Part shown: piece by piece, positions 1-8,846 of the stretch
Layout of the letters: each line of letters starts with the position of its first letter
Numbering within the stretch: the first letter of the stretch is position 1
Assembly (NCBI RefSeq): GCF_000018605.1
Contig: NC_010003.1
Location: 124,001 to 188,000 of the forward strand
Direction of reading: 5' to 3'
Origin: Petrotoga mobilis SJ95
GTDB lineage: Bacteria; Thermotogota; Thermotogae; Petrotogales; Petrotogaceae
Length of the DNA stretch: 64,000 nt
Position numbers and translations under genes: made by a program
Notes under the pieces: generated by a model
Databases searched by the model: none
The model's input: the letters and a program-made list of their open reading frames with translations, nothing else
What the model was told of the DNA's origin: nothing

Positions 1-1
1 A

Positions 2-400
2 GTATTTCCAGTTCACTTAAATCCGATAGTGAGAGAAAGTGTGTATAAAATACTTGGGAATGAGGAAAAAGCGATATTGATAGATCCTGTTGAATACTTA
101 GAATTCATCGCGTTAATGGACGAAAGTCATTACATAATGACAGATTCAGGAGGGATACAAGAAGAAGCACCCACATTGGGCAAACCAACGTTGGTATTAA
201 GAGAAACAACGGAAAGGCCTGAAGCAATAGAAGCGGGAACAGCAAAATTAATAGGAACACAAGAAGAACAAGTGTATCAAGCCATGAAAGAACTAGAAAC
301 AGAAAAATATGCTCAAATGAGCAAAGCGAGCAACCCTTTTGGGGATGGCAAGGCATCTCAAAGAATCGTTGAATTTTTGAAAAAAAGATATTACTCTTGA
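2..400 (+). CDS. wecB: UDP-N-acetylglucosamine 2-epimerase (non-hydrolysing), 3' part, cut by window edge
   Basis: This is the C-terminal third of a WecB-type epimerase, which interconverts UDP-GlcNAc and UDP-ManNAc for surface-polysaccharide precursors in the cytoplasm. The reading frame is open from base 2 and has no real start in the window; it opens with the family signature FPVHLNP, and a GTG at 29 is internal. The nucleotide-binding stretch TDSGGIQEEAPTLGKP and the following LRETTERPEA are diagnostic. The stop at 398-400 overlaps the end of the convergent kwaB gene by 10 bases. Codon use favours ata, gta and aca, unlike the att/ttt-rich glycosyltransferase at 2091. Family assignment is firm; the pathway (capsule or O-antigen) is inferred. 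Confidence 0.93.
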   Translation, partial: VFPVHLNPIVRESVYKILGNEEKAILIDPVEYLEFIALMDESHYIMTDSGGIQEEAPTLGKPTLVLRETTERPEAIEAGTAKLIGTQEEQVYQAMKELETEKYAQMSKASNPFGDGKASQRIVEFLKKRYYS

Positions 401-1392
401 TAAGGGCTATTTTCACTTGCCACCATTCTATTCCCTGACAACTCAGATCTATAATACAGTTCGTCGTAGAGTTGTAAAAAATCTTTAATAGAAGTCTCTT
501 CGCCCAAATCAATACATTTATTACCCTCATCTAGTTTAACTTTTAGATTGAAATCATCTATTATCTCCTTAACCTTAGAAAACTCAAATTTCTTATAATT
601 ACCTTTTTTGATAACCTTATAAAACCTCTTCAAATACAAAGGTTTATTTTTGATTTTCTCACTAAAATAATCGATACTTTTTAATTTAATATCCTTACCA
701 AATAGATTTCCCTTTTTCTTTATTTCCTCGATAACTTCATCTTTAGCCTCTTCATATTTCTTGTAAAACCCGAAATCTCTTTCAAAATAAGTCAGATTTC
801 TAATTAAGACGGTATCTCCAACAACCATGTAATCAAAACTATTTTTTGGAATTAAGTAAAACTGTTCCTTTAAAGGTTGAATTTTACGTGCAGTAAGGGC
901 TAAAATCCTTTTATCTTTAAAGATTTTGGAAGCTGTTAAATATTGAATACCCAACAAAAAATCATTCAACTCATTACTGTACAATTTTACTATCAGTTTG
1001 AACTTCTTAATTGTTTCCAAGTCTTTATTAGAATAATTTTTTATATACTTACCTTCACGAATAATCTCAACAATATCCCCAATATCGCTTACATTCTCTT
1101 TGACATCTTTTAGATACAAAAAGCTCCTATCATCAATGACTGTCTCGTATTCATCTACCTTGTTTGATTCTTTGACGCGTAAATCATTTAAAAACTCGTC
1201 AGTAGAAGTGAGAAAAATTCCCTTGAAAAAAGAGGGATCTTCATTTTTCAACCAAAATATCTGGTTGTTCTCATTTTGGATAAAAACATCCATTGTGAAA
1301 TCTGTTGAAGTAGCGATTAGCTCCCTAAGAGATTCTAAATTTTCTTTTAAAAAGATATTCTTTAAAATCTCATCCCAATTAACTTTATTCAT
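391..1392 (-). CDS. kwaB: Kiwa anti-phage system protein KwaB (DUF4868 family)
   Basis: A 333-residue soluble, lysine-rich protein that I read as KwaB, the DUF4868 partner of the two-gene Kiwa defence system. Known Kiwa acts at the inner membrane: KwaA senses phage infection or host RNA polymerase disturbance and KwaB is the effector that lowers late phage DNA replication and transcription. Visible support is the length (family about 310-330), the DUF4868-like C-terminal block ending in a D-E-L-Y-Y-R-S-E-L-S-G segment around residues 307-320 (family pattern: two acidic residues, aromatic, S-x-L-T/S-G), and pairing with a four-helix membrane protein. Its ATG overlaps the kwaA stop by 4 bases, so translation is coupled. 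It converges on wecB with a 10-base overlap. Sequence divergence from the proteobacterial type members makes this a motif-and-context call. Confidence 0.8.
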   Translation of the reverse strand: MNKVNWDEILKNIFLKENLESLRELIATSTDFTMDVFIQNENNQIFWLKNEDPSFFKGIFLTSTDEFLNDLRVKESNKVDEYETVIDDRSFLYLKDVKENVSDIGDIVEIIREGKYIKNYSNKDLETIKKFKLIVKLYSNELNDFLLGIQYLTASKIFKDKRILALTARKIQPLKEQFYLIPKNSFDYMVVGDTVLIRNLTYFERDFGFYKKYEEAKDEVIEEIKKKGNLFGKDIKLKSIDYFSEKIKNKPLYLKRFYKVIKKGNYKKFEFSKVKEIIDDFNLKVKLDEGNKCIDLGEETSIKDFLQLYDELYYRSELSGNRMVASENSPYQE

Positions 1393-1904
1393 TTCTTGTC
1401 AGCCATCCCCAAATAAAAATCTTTGGAAAACTCTTTAACTTTCATTCCTTCGGTTATTGATTTTGAAATCAACCAAGCGGACCGGATACTCTTTTCACGT
1501 CCGTCCATAAGACAAACTCTGTAAATATTATAGCCAAACAAAGAAAGGACAGGGTTTATAGCTATCAAATCCGTTTTTACATAAATATTGCCTACAATAA
1601 AAACGATTATAGCAAAAGAAATCAATTCTTTTATGCCACCCATATTGATAAAAGGCAAGATATAAACAAAAATATAATCCAGCAGCCTCACATTCTGCGA
1701 TTCTACTTTCTCAAATTTAATGAACTTTTCCTCGGCATTCGTCTTAGCAGAAATAAAAAGAACCAAAGAAACAACAAAAACAAAAATCGAAAAAAAACTA
1801 AAAAATAAGAACAAAACGTTCCCAAAATTATTAATGGCAAAGATAACAAAAAGAGGCAGATACGAAAGCAAAAACAAAAAAGATTTAAACAATGTATTGA
1901 TCAT
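1389..1904 (-). CDS. kwaA: Kiwa anti-phage system membrane protein KwaA
   Basis: A 171-residue integral membrane protein with four predicted helices (about residues 5-27, 29-52, 72-90 and 92-110), followed by a cytosolic tail that begins INPVLSLFGYNIYRV. The NP-x-L-x-L-x-GY-x-IY block after the last helix matches my recollection of KwaA. It would be the membrane sensor and anchor for KwaB, which follows in the same operon with an ATGA overlap. The start at 1904 is set by a strong ribosome-binding site (GGGGAGG, 7 bases ahead). The pair lies between polysaccharide genes on the opposite strand, a typical variable site for defence cassettes. No toxin-antitoxin, integrase or transposase is visible beside it. 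Confidence 0.8.
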   Translation of the reverse strand: MINTLFKSFLFLLSYLPLFVIFAINNFGNVLFLFFSFFSIFVFVVSLVLFISAKTNAEEKFIKFEKVESQNVRLLDYIFVYILPFINMGGIKELISFAIIVFIVGNIYVKTDLIAINPVLSLFGYNIYRVCLMDGREKSIRSAWLISKSITEGMKVKEFSKDFYLGMADKK

Positions 1905-1959
1905 ACAAAAACCTCCCCAATGAGGAAATCTATTAATCTTAATAAATCACATATTCATA

Positions 1960-1968
1960 ATTATAACA
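1960..1968 (-). promoter_or_regulatory. Extended -10 promoter for kwaAB
   Basis: On the minus strand the bases read TGTTATAAT, a perfect extended -10 element, 56 bases ahead of the kwaA start. I see no good -35 box, as is usual for extended -10 promoters. Confidence 0.5.
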
Positions 1969-2030
1969 TTAAACCCAACTTTTAATTCTATATCACCCTT
2001 CACCTCCATGTAGAAAGCGGTTGTTTCTTA

Positions 2031-2039
2031 TGATATAAT
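2031..2039 (+). promoter_or_regulatory. Extended -10 promoter for the glycosyltransferase
   Basis: TGATATAAT, an extended -10 element, lies 52 bases ahead of the glycosyltransferase start and faces away from the kwaAB promoter, so the 1905-2090 gap is a divergent promoter region. Confidence 0.5.
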
Positions 2040-2090
2040 AAATCGGGGATAATAACAACAAAAGTCTTTATAATTTCAAGGTGAAATTTT

Positions 2091-3200
2091 ATGAAAATTC
2101 TGATCATTGGTTACATGCATCCAAAATTTGACAAAAGAGTATACAGAACGGTTAAATCCCTTTCTAAAGTTCATGAAGTTATTTATCAATATTGGACTAA
2201 TAAAGACGACAAAGAATATACAGATGGAAATATTAAATACCTACCCATAAAAGAAATCAATGAAACAATAGGCAATCCATTAAAAAAGCTTATTAATAGA
2301 AGGCCTCTCGATAAAAAAATATGCGATTTGGTAGCCGAAGAAAATTACGACATCTTATACATGCATCATTTTTTAGCAAGCAAACCTTTGGATCCTTTTA
2401 AAATAGCAAAAAAAAGAAATAAAAAAATCGTTTACGATATTCACGAATACCATCCAGAAAACTTTTTAGCAGAGTTAGAAGGGATGATTGGAAATTTAAA
2501 AGTAAAAACCGTCTGGAGGTTCTTTAAAAAGCAATTAGATCTCTCAGATCTGGCAATATTCGTCTCAGAAGAAACAAGAAATGATGTTGTTAACAAAACG
2601 AACATAGATAAAGAAAAAACCTATATTATACCCAATTACGCAAATTTTATTATAAAACCTGATATTCAAAAAAAGAGAAAAGAAATTGTCTTAGTTGGTA
2701 AAGTAACAAGAAAGATAGAAGATGAGAAAAAAATATTAAAATCTTTAATCGAAAAGGGTTTTAGCTTCAAGATTATAGGAATGGATTCGAAAGAGTTTAT
2801 GGACATAACCCATGAATCTACAGAATTTTTACCTTACGATGAAATGATGAATGAACTATCCAATTCCCTGTTTTCTCTAATTTCTTACAACACCGTCAAA
2901 AACAGAGATTATAAAAACGACATTTACGCCTTACCTCACAAGTTTTACGATTCCTTAGCTGCAGGCACCCCCGTTATTGTAAAAGAATCTTTTGTTTCAA
3001 TGGCTAAACAGGTAGAAAATTTAGGCTTAGGAGTGGTTATAGATCCATCTAAAGTGGAAGAAAGTGTTGAAAAAATCACTAACGCATACAAAAATTACGA
3101 AAAAATTATAAAAAACGTTGAAAAACACCAAAAAGAATTTATATGGAATGAAGAAAAAGAAAGGAATTTTCTTAACTTGATATCTCACATAACAACGTAA
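2091..3200 (+). CDS. Glycosyltransferase, GT-B fold (GT4-like)
   Basis: A 369-residue cytosolic glycosyltransferase. The N-terminal Rossmann half begins MKILIIGYMHPKFDKRVYR and shows the HHFLASKP and YDIHEYHPE segments (about 95-125) typical of GT4-like donors and acceptors. The C-terminal half carries LPHKFYDSLAAGTPVI (about 283-298), where family 4 enzymes bind the nucleotide-sugar. Donor and acceptor cannot be read from sequence. A ribosome-binding site AAGGTG precedes the ATG by 7 bases. Its neighbours (wecB side) suggest a role in surface polysaccharide. The gene is very A+T-rich, with att/ttt codons unlike the wecB fragment, which hints at a different origin or a variable locus. Confidence 0.85.
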   Translation: MKILIIGYMHPKFDKRVYRTVKSLSKVHEVIYQYWTNKDDKEYTDGNIKYLPIKEINETIGNPLKKLINRRPLDKKICDLVAEENYDILYMHHFLASKPLDPFKIAKKRNKKIVYDIHEYHPENFLAELEGMIGNLKVKTVWRFFKKQLDLSDLAIFVSEETRNDVVNKTNIDKEKTYIIPNYANFIIKPDIQKKRKEIVLVGKVTRKIEDEKKILKSLIEKGFSFKIIGMDSKEFMDITHESTEFLPYDEMMNELSNSLFSLISYNTVKNRDYKNDIYALPHKFYDSLAAGTPVIVKESFVSMAKQVENLGLGVVIDPSKVEESVEKITNAYKNYEKIIKNVEKHQKEFIWNEEKERNFLNLISHITT

Positions 3201-3348
3201 TCCATACTTTAGTGATATCTGATTTCAGAAAGAGTAGTGAAAAAAGCTATTAAAAAAATAGATAACAATATCATAACGATTTACACTATAAACAACATTA
3301 TAGCAACAAAAAAGTTCAATAGTTGATAAAAGAGGAGGAAAGATGTAA

Positions 3349-4803
<1,455 letters not shown>

Positions 4804-4809
4804 TAGTTT

Positions 4810-4837
4810 AATTAAGGGGGCTAATGCCCCCTTAATT
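4810..4837 (+). terminator. Intrinsic terminator after the GH4 gene
   Basis: A 12-base stem (AATTAAGGGGGC with its complement) and a 4-base TAAT loop follow the GH4 stop by a few bases and run into TTTAATAAA. A 210-base gap without a gene follows (4841-5050); it is very A+T-rich and presumably holds the promoter of the aldolase operon, but I see no clear operator. Confidence 0.8.
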
Positions 4838-5050
4838 TAATAAACAAATCTATCTAAATTTTGTATAAATCTTCGTTATAAGTGTATTTTTACGGTCGAT
4901 TATGATGAATTATTTTGAAATAACTCTTAGATTCTGTGATTATGTTAGTTTTATATACCACTATATTACTTATATATTGTGTTAAAATTGTATTATAACG
5001 TTAAGTTTAGAATTATTAATTCAAAAAGCAATAATACAGGAGGTTACAAT

Positions 5051-5695
5051 ATGCTAGAAGAGCAATTAAAAAAAGAAGTTGCAGAATTTGCAAAATTAGT
5101 CTGGGACAGAAAGCTAACGGATGGTACGGGTGGAAACATGAGTATAAAATATGGAGAAAAAATATATATCACTCCCACATCGACCATAAAACACTTTCTA
5201 ACTGAGAAAGATATCATCACCATAGATAAAAACGGGAATAAAATCGACGGACTCAAGAAACCTTCTTCAGAAAAAAAAATGCATATAAAAATATACGAAA
5301 AAGCAAATGATGTAAACGCAGTTATTCATGCTCACCCAATGTATGCTACCTCTTTTGCAATTACCTTTGAGAAATTACCTATAAACGCTCTTCCAGAATC
5401 TTCTTTAGTATTGGATCCAATAACCTATATACCATATCAAATGCCTGGAACTCAAGAATTTGCAGATGCCTTCAATGAAGGTTTAGAAAAGGGATCTCGG
5501 GTATTCGTTCTTCAAAACCATGGTGTCACGGTTGCAGGAAAAGACATGAATGAAGCATATGTAAAGTTGGAAACTTTAGAATTTCTCGCTCAAGTTTCAT
5601 TTGTTTCTAAACTCTATTCAAATGTGAACGAAATACCAGAAGAAAAAATAGCTGCATTCAAAGAATTTTTCAGAAGAAACAAGGCGGACCAATGA
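5051..5695 (+). CDS. Class II aldolase (L-fuculose/L-rhamnulose-1-phosphate aldolase type)
   Basis: A 214-residue zinc-dependent class II aldolase of the AraD/FucA family. The start is ATG 5051, placed by an AGGAGG site 5 bases upstream; a longer upstream frame has no such site. The phosphate loop and the catalytic acid are in KPSSEKKMH, the zinc ligands in HAHPMYAT, and the third histidine in NHGVTVAG. Such enzymes split a ketose-1-phosphate into DHAP and an aldehyde. As a rhamnulokinase closes this operon, L-lactaldehyde is the expected product, with rhamnulose-1-P or fuculose-1-P as substrate. It is shorter than E. coli RhaD and closer in size to FucA. No rhamnose or fucose isomerase is in the window. 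Confidence 0.85.
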   Translation: MLEEQLKKEVAEFAKLVWDRKLTDGTGGNMSIKYGEKIYITPTSTIKHFLTEKDIITIDKNGNKIDGLKKPSSEKKMHIKIYEKANDVNAVIHAHPMYATSFAITFEKLPINALPESSLVLDPITYIPYQMPGTQEFADAFNEGLEKGSRVFVLQNHGVTVAGKDMNEAYVKLETLEFLAQVSFVSKLYSNVNEIPEEKIAAFKEFFRRNKADQ

Positions 5696-5753
5696 TAGAG
5701 TTAACTGAGATAAAAGTGAAAAAATAATTTTGATAATTTTGAAGGTGTGAAAA

Positions 5754-7040
5754 ATAAAAGTTAAAATTCCATACGGTAAAGAAGAAAAGATTTTAGATTT
5801 AGATAAAAACTTAAATGTTTCTTTATTAAAAAAGCGTGAATTTAGAGGCTTGGGGGAACTCTTTGACATTGAGATGATGAAATCGTTAGGTCTTCCCTTT
5901 GGTACCCGTTCTCTTTCAACCTTAGCAAAAAGAAAAAAGGATTGTTGCATAGTTATTTCTGACACCACAAGGCCCGTACCAAATTCTCTAATTTTGCCCT
6001 ACATAATCTATGATGTGAGGTTTGCTGGCATTAAAAAGGAGAATATAACAATTTTGATCGCAAATGGTTCACATGAACCGGTTCCAGAAAGTATGTTTGA
6101 AAAATTAGTTGGTAAAGAAGTTTTAGAAGAAAATATAAAAATAATTAATCACGATGCATACGATGATACTCAATTGAAGAAGATTGGAGAAACCTCTTCT
6201 GGTTGCCCTGTTATTGTGAATAAAAAATATTTAGAAGCGGATTTAAAAATCTGTACAGGTTTAATAGAACCCCATTTTATGGCAGGATATTCAGGAGGGA
6301 GAAAATCAATCTGCCCGGGAATAGTTGGCATCGAAACCTTGAAAGTATTTCATGGCGTTAAGGCGATGGGAGATCCAAATTCAAAAAGTTGTCAGTTAGA
6401 AAATAATCCTGTCGATGAGATCGCTAGAGAAGTAGCTTCAATGGCTGGGTGTGATTTCATAGTAAACGTTTCTTTAAACGAGAAAAAAGAAGTTGACGGG
6501 ATTTATGCAGGTGATATCTTTGAAGCTCACGAAGTAGGTTGTAGAATGGTAGCATATACTTCGATAGTGAAAATTAAAGAACCCGTTGATATAGTTATAA
6601 CCTCAAATGGTGGATATCCTTTAGACCAAAACTTTTATCAAACGGTTAAAGGTTTAGTAGAAGCTTCAGAGATTTTAAAACCTGATGGAGTAATAATAAT
6701 GGCTTCAAAATGCGAAAAAGGTATCGGGAAAAAAGAGTTTAAAGAATTGCTTTTAGAAGTAAAAGAAAAAGGAATAAAAGAATTTTTAAAAAGCCATGAT
6801 TCACCAGAAACTTTCAAAAGTGATCAATGGGAGGTACAAAAGTTAACTCAAGTATTAGAGAAAACGAAAAACATTTTCATGTTGTCGTCGCTGGATGATG
6901 AAGAGTACAAATATACTTTTTCAACTAAAATCAATACTTTAGAGGAAGGATTAAAAAAGGCTTTAAAATTAAAAGGGCGCGGCGCCAAGATAGCAGTTAT
7001 ACCTGAAGGGCCCTATGTTGTTGGAAAGATAAAAAATTAA
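5754..7040 (+). CDS. larA: LarA-family nickel-pincer racemase (lactate racemase-like), apparent AUA start
   Basis: A 428-residue member of the LarA (DUF2088) family, racemases or epimerases of 2-hydroxy acids that carry a nickel-pincer nucleotide. Counted from codon 5754, the family's key residues fall at His107 (GSHEPV), His174 and Lys184 (PHFMAGYSGGRK) and His200 (KVFH). These match His108, His174, Lys184 and His200 of the studied Lactiplantibacillus enzyme almost number for number. The reading frame opens with K-V-K-I-P-Y-G-K-E-E, the expected N-terminus, but the codon ahead of it is ATA, 6 bases after GAAGGTG; no ATG, GTG or TTG is in frame before 5850 (TTG), and starting there would lose 32 conserved residues. 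No larB, larC or larE maturation genes are in the window. D/L-lactate is the likely substrate by context. Confidence 0.85.
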   Translation: MKVKIPYGKEEKILDLDKNLNVSLLKKREFRGLGELFDIEMMKSLGLPFGTRSLSTLAKRKKDCCIVISDTTRPVPNSLILPYIIYDVRFAGIKKENITILIANGSHEPVPESMFEKLVGKEVLEENIKIINHDAYDDTQLKKIGETSSGCPVIVNKKYLEADLKICTGLIEPHFMAGYSGGRKSICPGIVGIETLKVFHGVKAMGDPNSKSCQLENNPVDEIAREVASMAGCDFIVNVSLNEKKEVDGIYAGDIFEAHEVGCRMVAYTSIVKIKEPVDIVITSNGGYPLDQNFYQTVKGLVEASEILKPDGVIIMASKCEKGIGKKEFKELLLEVKEKGIKEFLKSHDSPETFKSDQWEVQKLTQVLEKTKNIFMLSSLDDEEYKYTFSTKINTLEEGLKKALKLKGRGAKIAVIPEGPYVVGKIKN

Positions 7041-7056
7041 AAAGGAGCCAAGTTTA

Positions 7057-7848
7057 ATGGAAATATGCGTATTAGTCAAACAAGTACCTTCCACTGACAA
7101 GGTACAGATAGATGAGGAAACTGGAACAATGATAAGAAGTGAATTAGAATCCGAACTCAACCCATTGGATATGTACGCAGTCGAAGAAGCGGTGAGAATT
7201 AAAGAAAGCACACCACAAACTAAGATAACGGTTGTAACGATGGGACCTCCTTCAGCAGAATATGCACTAAAAGAAGCAATATCCATGGGATGTGATGAAG
7301 GGGTATTGTTAACCGATAGAAAGTTTGCCGGTGCAGATACCTTAGCAACCGCTTATACATTGAGTCAATATTTAAAAGACAAACATTACGACATTATATT
7401 TGCCGGTGAAAGGGCAACAGATGGAGAAACAGGTCAAGTGGGACCATCCGTTGGAACTCAGTTAGATATTCCTATACTAACCTACGTCAACAAGATAATT
7501 AACATAGCAAACGACACGATAACAGTTCAAAGGGCTGTAGAAGGTGGAAACGAAATTATTCAAACTGGGTTACCGGCTTTAATAACGGTTGTAAAGGAGA
7601 TAAACGAACCCAGGCTACCGAATTTAGAAAACAAACTAAAAGCTAAGAAAAGTAGTATAAAAATAGTAAGTAACCAAGAGTTAAAAATAGAGGAAGGAAA
7701 GATAGGACTTAAAGGATCTCCAACAAGGGTTGTAAAGGTATTCTATCCAAAGATATCAAGAAATGGTGAAAAGGTAATAGTAAAAACTCCACAAGAAGCC
7801 TTAGAAAAAATAACAAACTTTCTAAAAGAAAAAGGCGTGATATCATGA
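7057..7848 (+). CDS. etfB: Electron transfer flavoprotein, beta subunit
   Basis: A 263-residue EtfB. Family marks are the N-terminal MEICVLVKQVPSTDKV, the NPLDMYAVEEAVRI block (about 38-51) and the nucleotide-binding ATDGETGQVGP segment (about 122-132). It forms a heterodimer with the EtfA encoded next and passes electrons to or from the dehydrogenase at 8839. A good AAGGAG site precedes the ATG. In Acetobacterium woodii the homologous EtfAB pairs with an FAD lactate dehydrogenase and couples NAD+ reduction by lactate to ferredoxin oxidation. Whether this copy binds the second, bifurcating FAD I cannot decide by eye. Codon use (ata, gta, aca) differs from that of larA just upstream. Confidence 0.94.
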   Translation: MEICVLVKQVPSTDKVQIDEETGTMIRSELESELNPLDMYAVEEAVRIKESTPQTKITVVTMGPPSAEYALKEAISMGCDEGVLLTDRKFAGADTLATAYTLSQYLKDKHYDIIFAGERATDGETGQVGPSVGTQLDIPILTYVNKIINIANDTITVQRAVEGGNEIIQTGLPALITVVKEINEPRLPNLENKLKAKKSSIKIVSNQELKIEEGKIGLKGSPTRVVKVFYPKISRNGEKVIVKTPQEALEKITNFLKEKGVIS

Positions 7849-8846
7849 ACCAAGAATTCAAAGGTGTATGGACAGTAGCGGAAATAAATGATGGAAAAAT
7901 AGAAACAGTATCGTACGAATTGCTATCATGGGGAAGGGACTTAGCCACAAAATTGAATGTTGAACTATCAAGTGTAGTAATATCAAACAAAGTGGAGAAT
8001 TTAGATAGCCTTATTCAATATGGGGCTGACAACGTATACTATGTTGAAGATAAGAAACTAGAACATTTCTATCCTGATGTACACACAAACATACTCAAAA
8101 AAATGGTAGAAGATTTCAAACCTGAAATAATACTTGCATCTGCAACTACAAGGGGAAGAACTCTCATGCCCGCTCTTGCTGCAAAATTAAACACTGGCTT
8201 AACAGCTGATTGTACGGACTTTGAAATAGAAGAAAAAACAAGATCTCTGATACAAATAAGGCCTGCTATAGGTGGAAACGTGATGGCAAAGATAAAAACA
8301 ATAACAAAACCACAGATGGCTACGGTAAGACCTAAATCGAAACTACCTTTAGCTAAAGACGAAAACAGGAAAGGAAAAATAACAAAAATAGAGTACGATG
8401 AAGAACTCTTTCGATCAAAATATACGTGGATAGAATTTAAAAAAGACGAATCCAGTGTACAACCACTTCAACAAGCTGATGTAATCGTAGCTGGGGGTAA
8501 AGGTTTAAAAAAACCCGAGAACTTCAAATACTTACAAAATCTATCAAAAAAATTAAAGGGCGCAGTTGGGGCAACAAGGGCGGTAGTAGATATGGGATGG
8601 ATAGACTACTCTCACCAAGTGGGACTTTCCGGAAAAACCGTTAGCCCAAAACTGTACATAGCGATTGGAATATCTGGTGCGGTGCAACACTTAGCTGGAA
8701 TATCGTCATCTAAGTATATTATAGCGATTAACAAGGATCCAGAGGCACCGATTTTCAAGATATCTGATCTTGGAATAGTATGTGATGCTTTGGATATACT
8801 GCCGTTGTTAGAAAAAGAAATAAAATCAGGTGATCAAAATGAGTGA
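7845..8846 (+). CDS. etfA: Electron transfer flavoprotein, alpha subunit
   Basis: A 333-residue EtfA, overlapping etfB by 4 bases (ATGA). The C-terminal FAD domain is clear: VAGGKGLKKPENF (about 209-221), GAVGATRAVVDMGW, and the GKTVSPKLYIAIGISGAVQHLAG stretch (about 265-287), whose serine and glutamine/histidine contact FAD. The protein starts directly in the EtfA fold, so it lacks the N-terminal two-[4Fe-4S] ferredoxin domain that some lactate-linked EtfA (LctC) proteins carry. The electron route to a low-potential carrier, if any, would then need an external ferredoxin. It works in the cytoplasm with EtfB and the dehydrogenase encoded by the next gene. Confidence 0.94.
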   Translation: MNQEFKGVWTVAEINDGKIETVSYELLSWGRDLATKLNVELSSVVISNKVENLDSLIQYGADNVYYVEDKKLEHFYPDVHTNILKKMVEDFKPEIILASATTRGRTLMPALAAKLNTGLTADCTDFEIEEKTRSLIQIRPAIGGNVMAKIKTITKPQMATVRPKSKLPLAKDENRKGKITKIEYDEELFRSKYTWIEFKKDESSVQPLQQADVIVAGGKGLKKPENFKYLQNLSKKLKGAVGATRAVVDMGWIDYSHQVGLSGKTVSPKLYIAIGISGAVQHLAGISSSKYIIAINKDPEAPIFKISDLGIVCDALDILPLLEKEIKSGDQNE

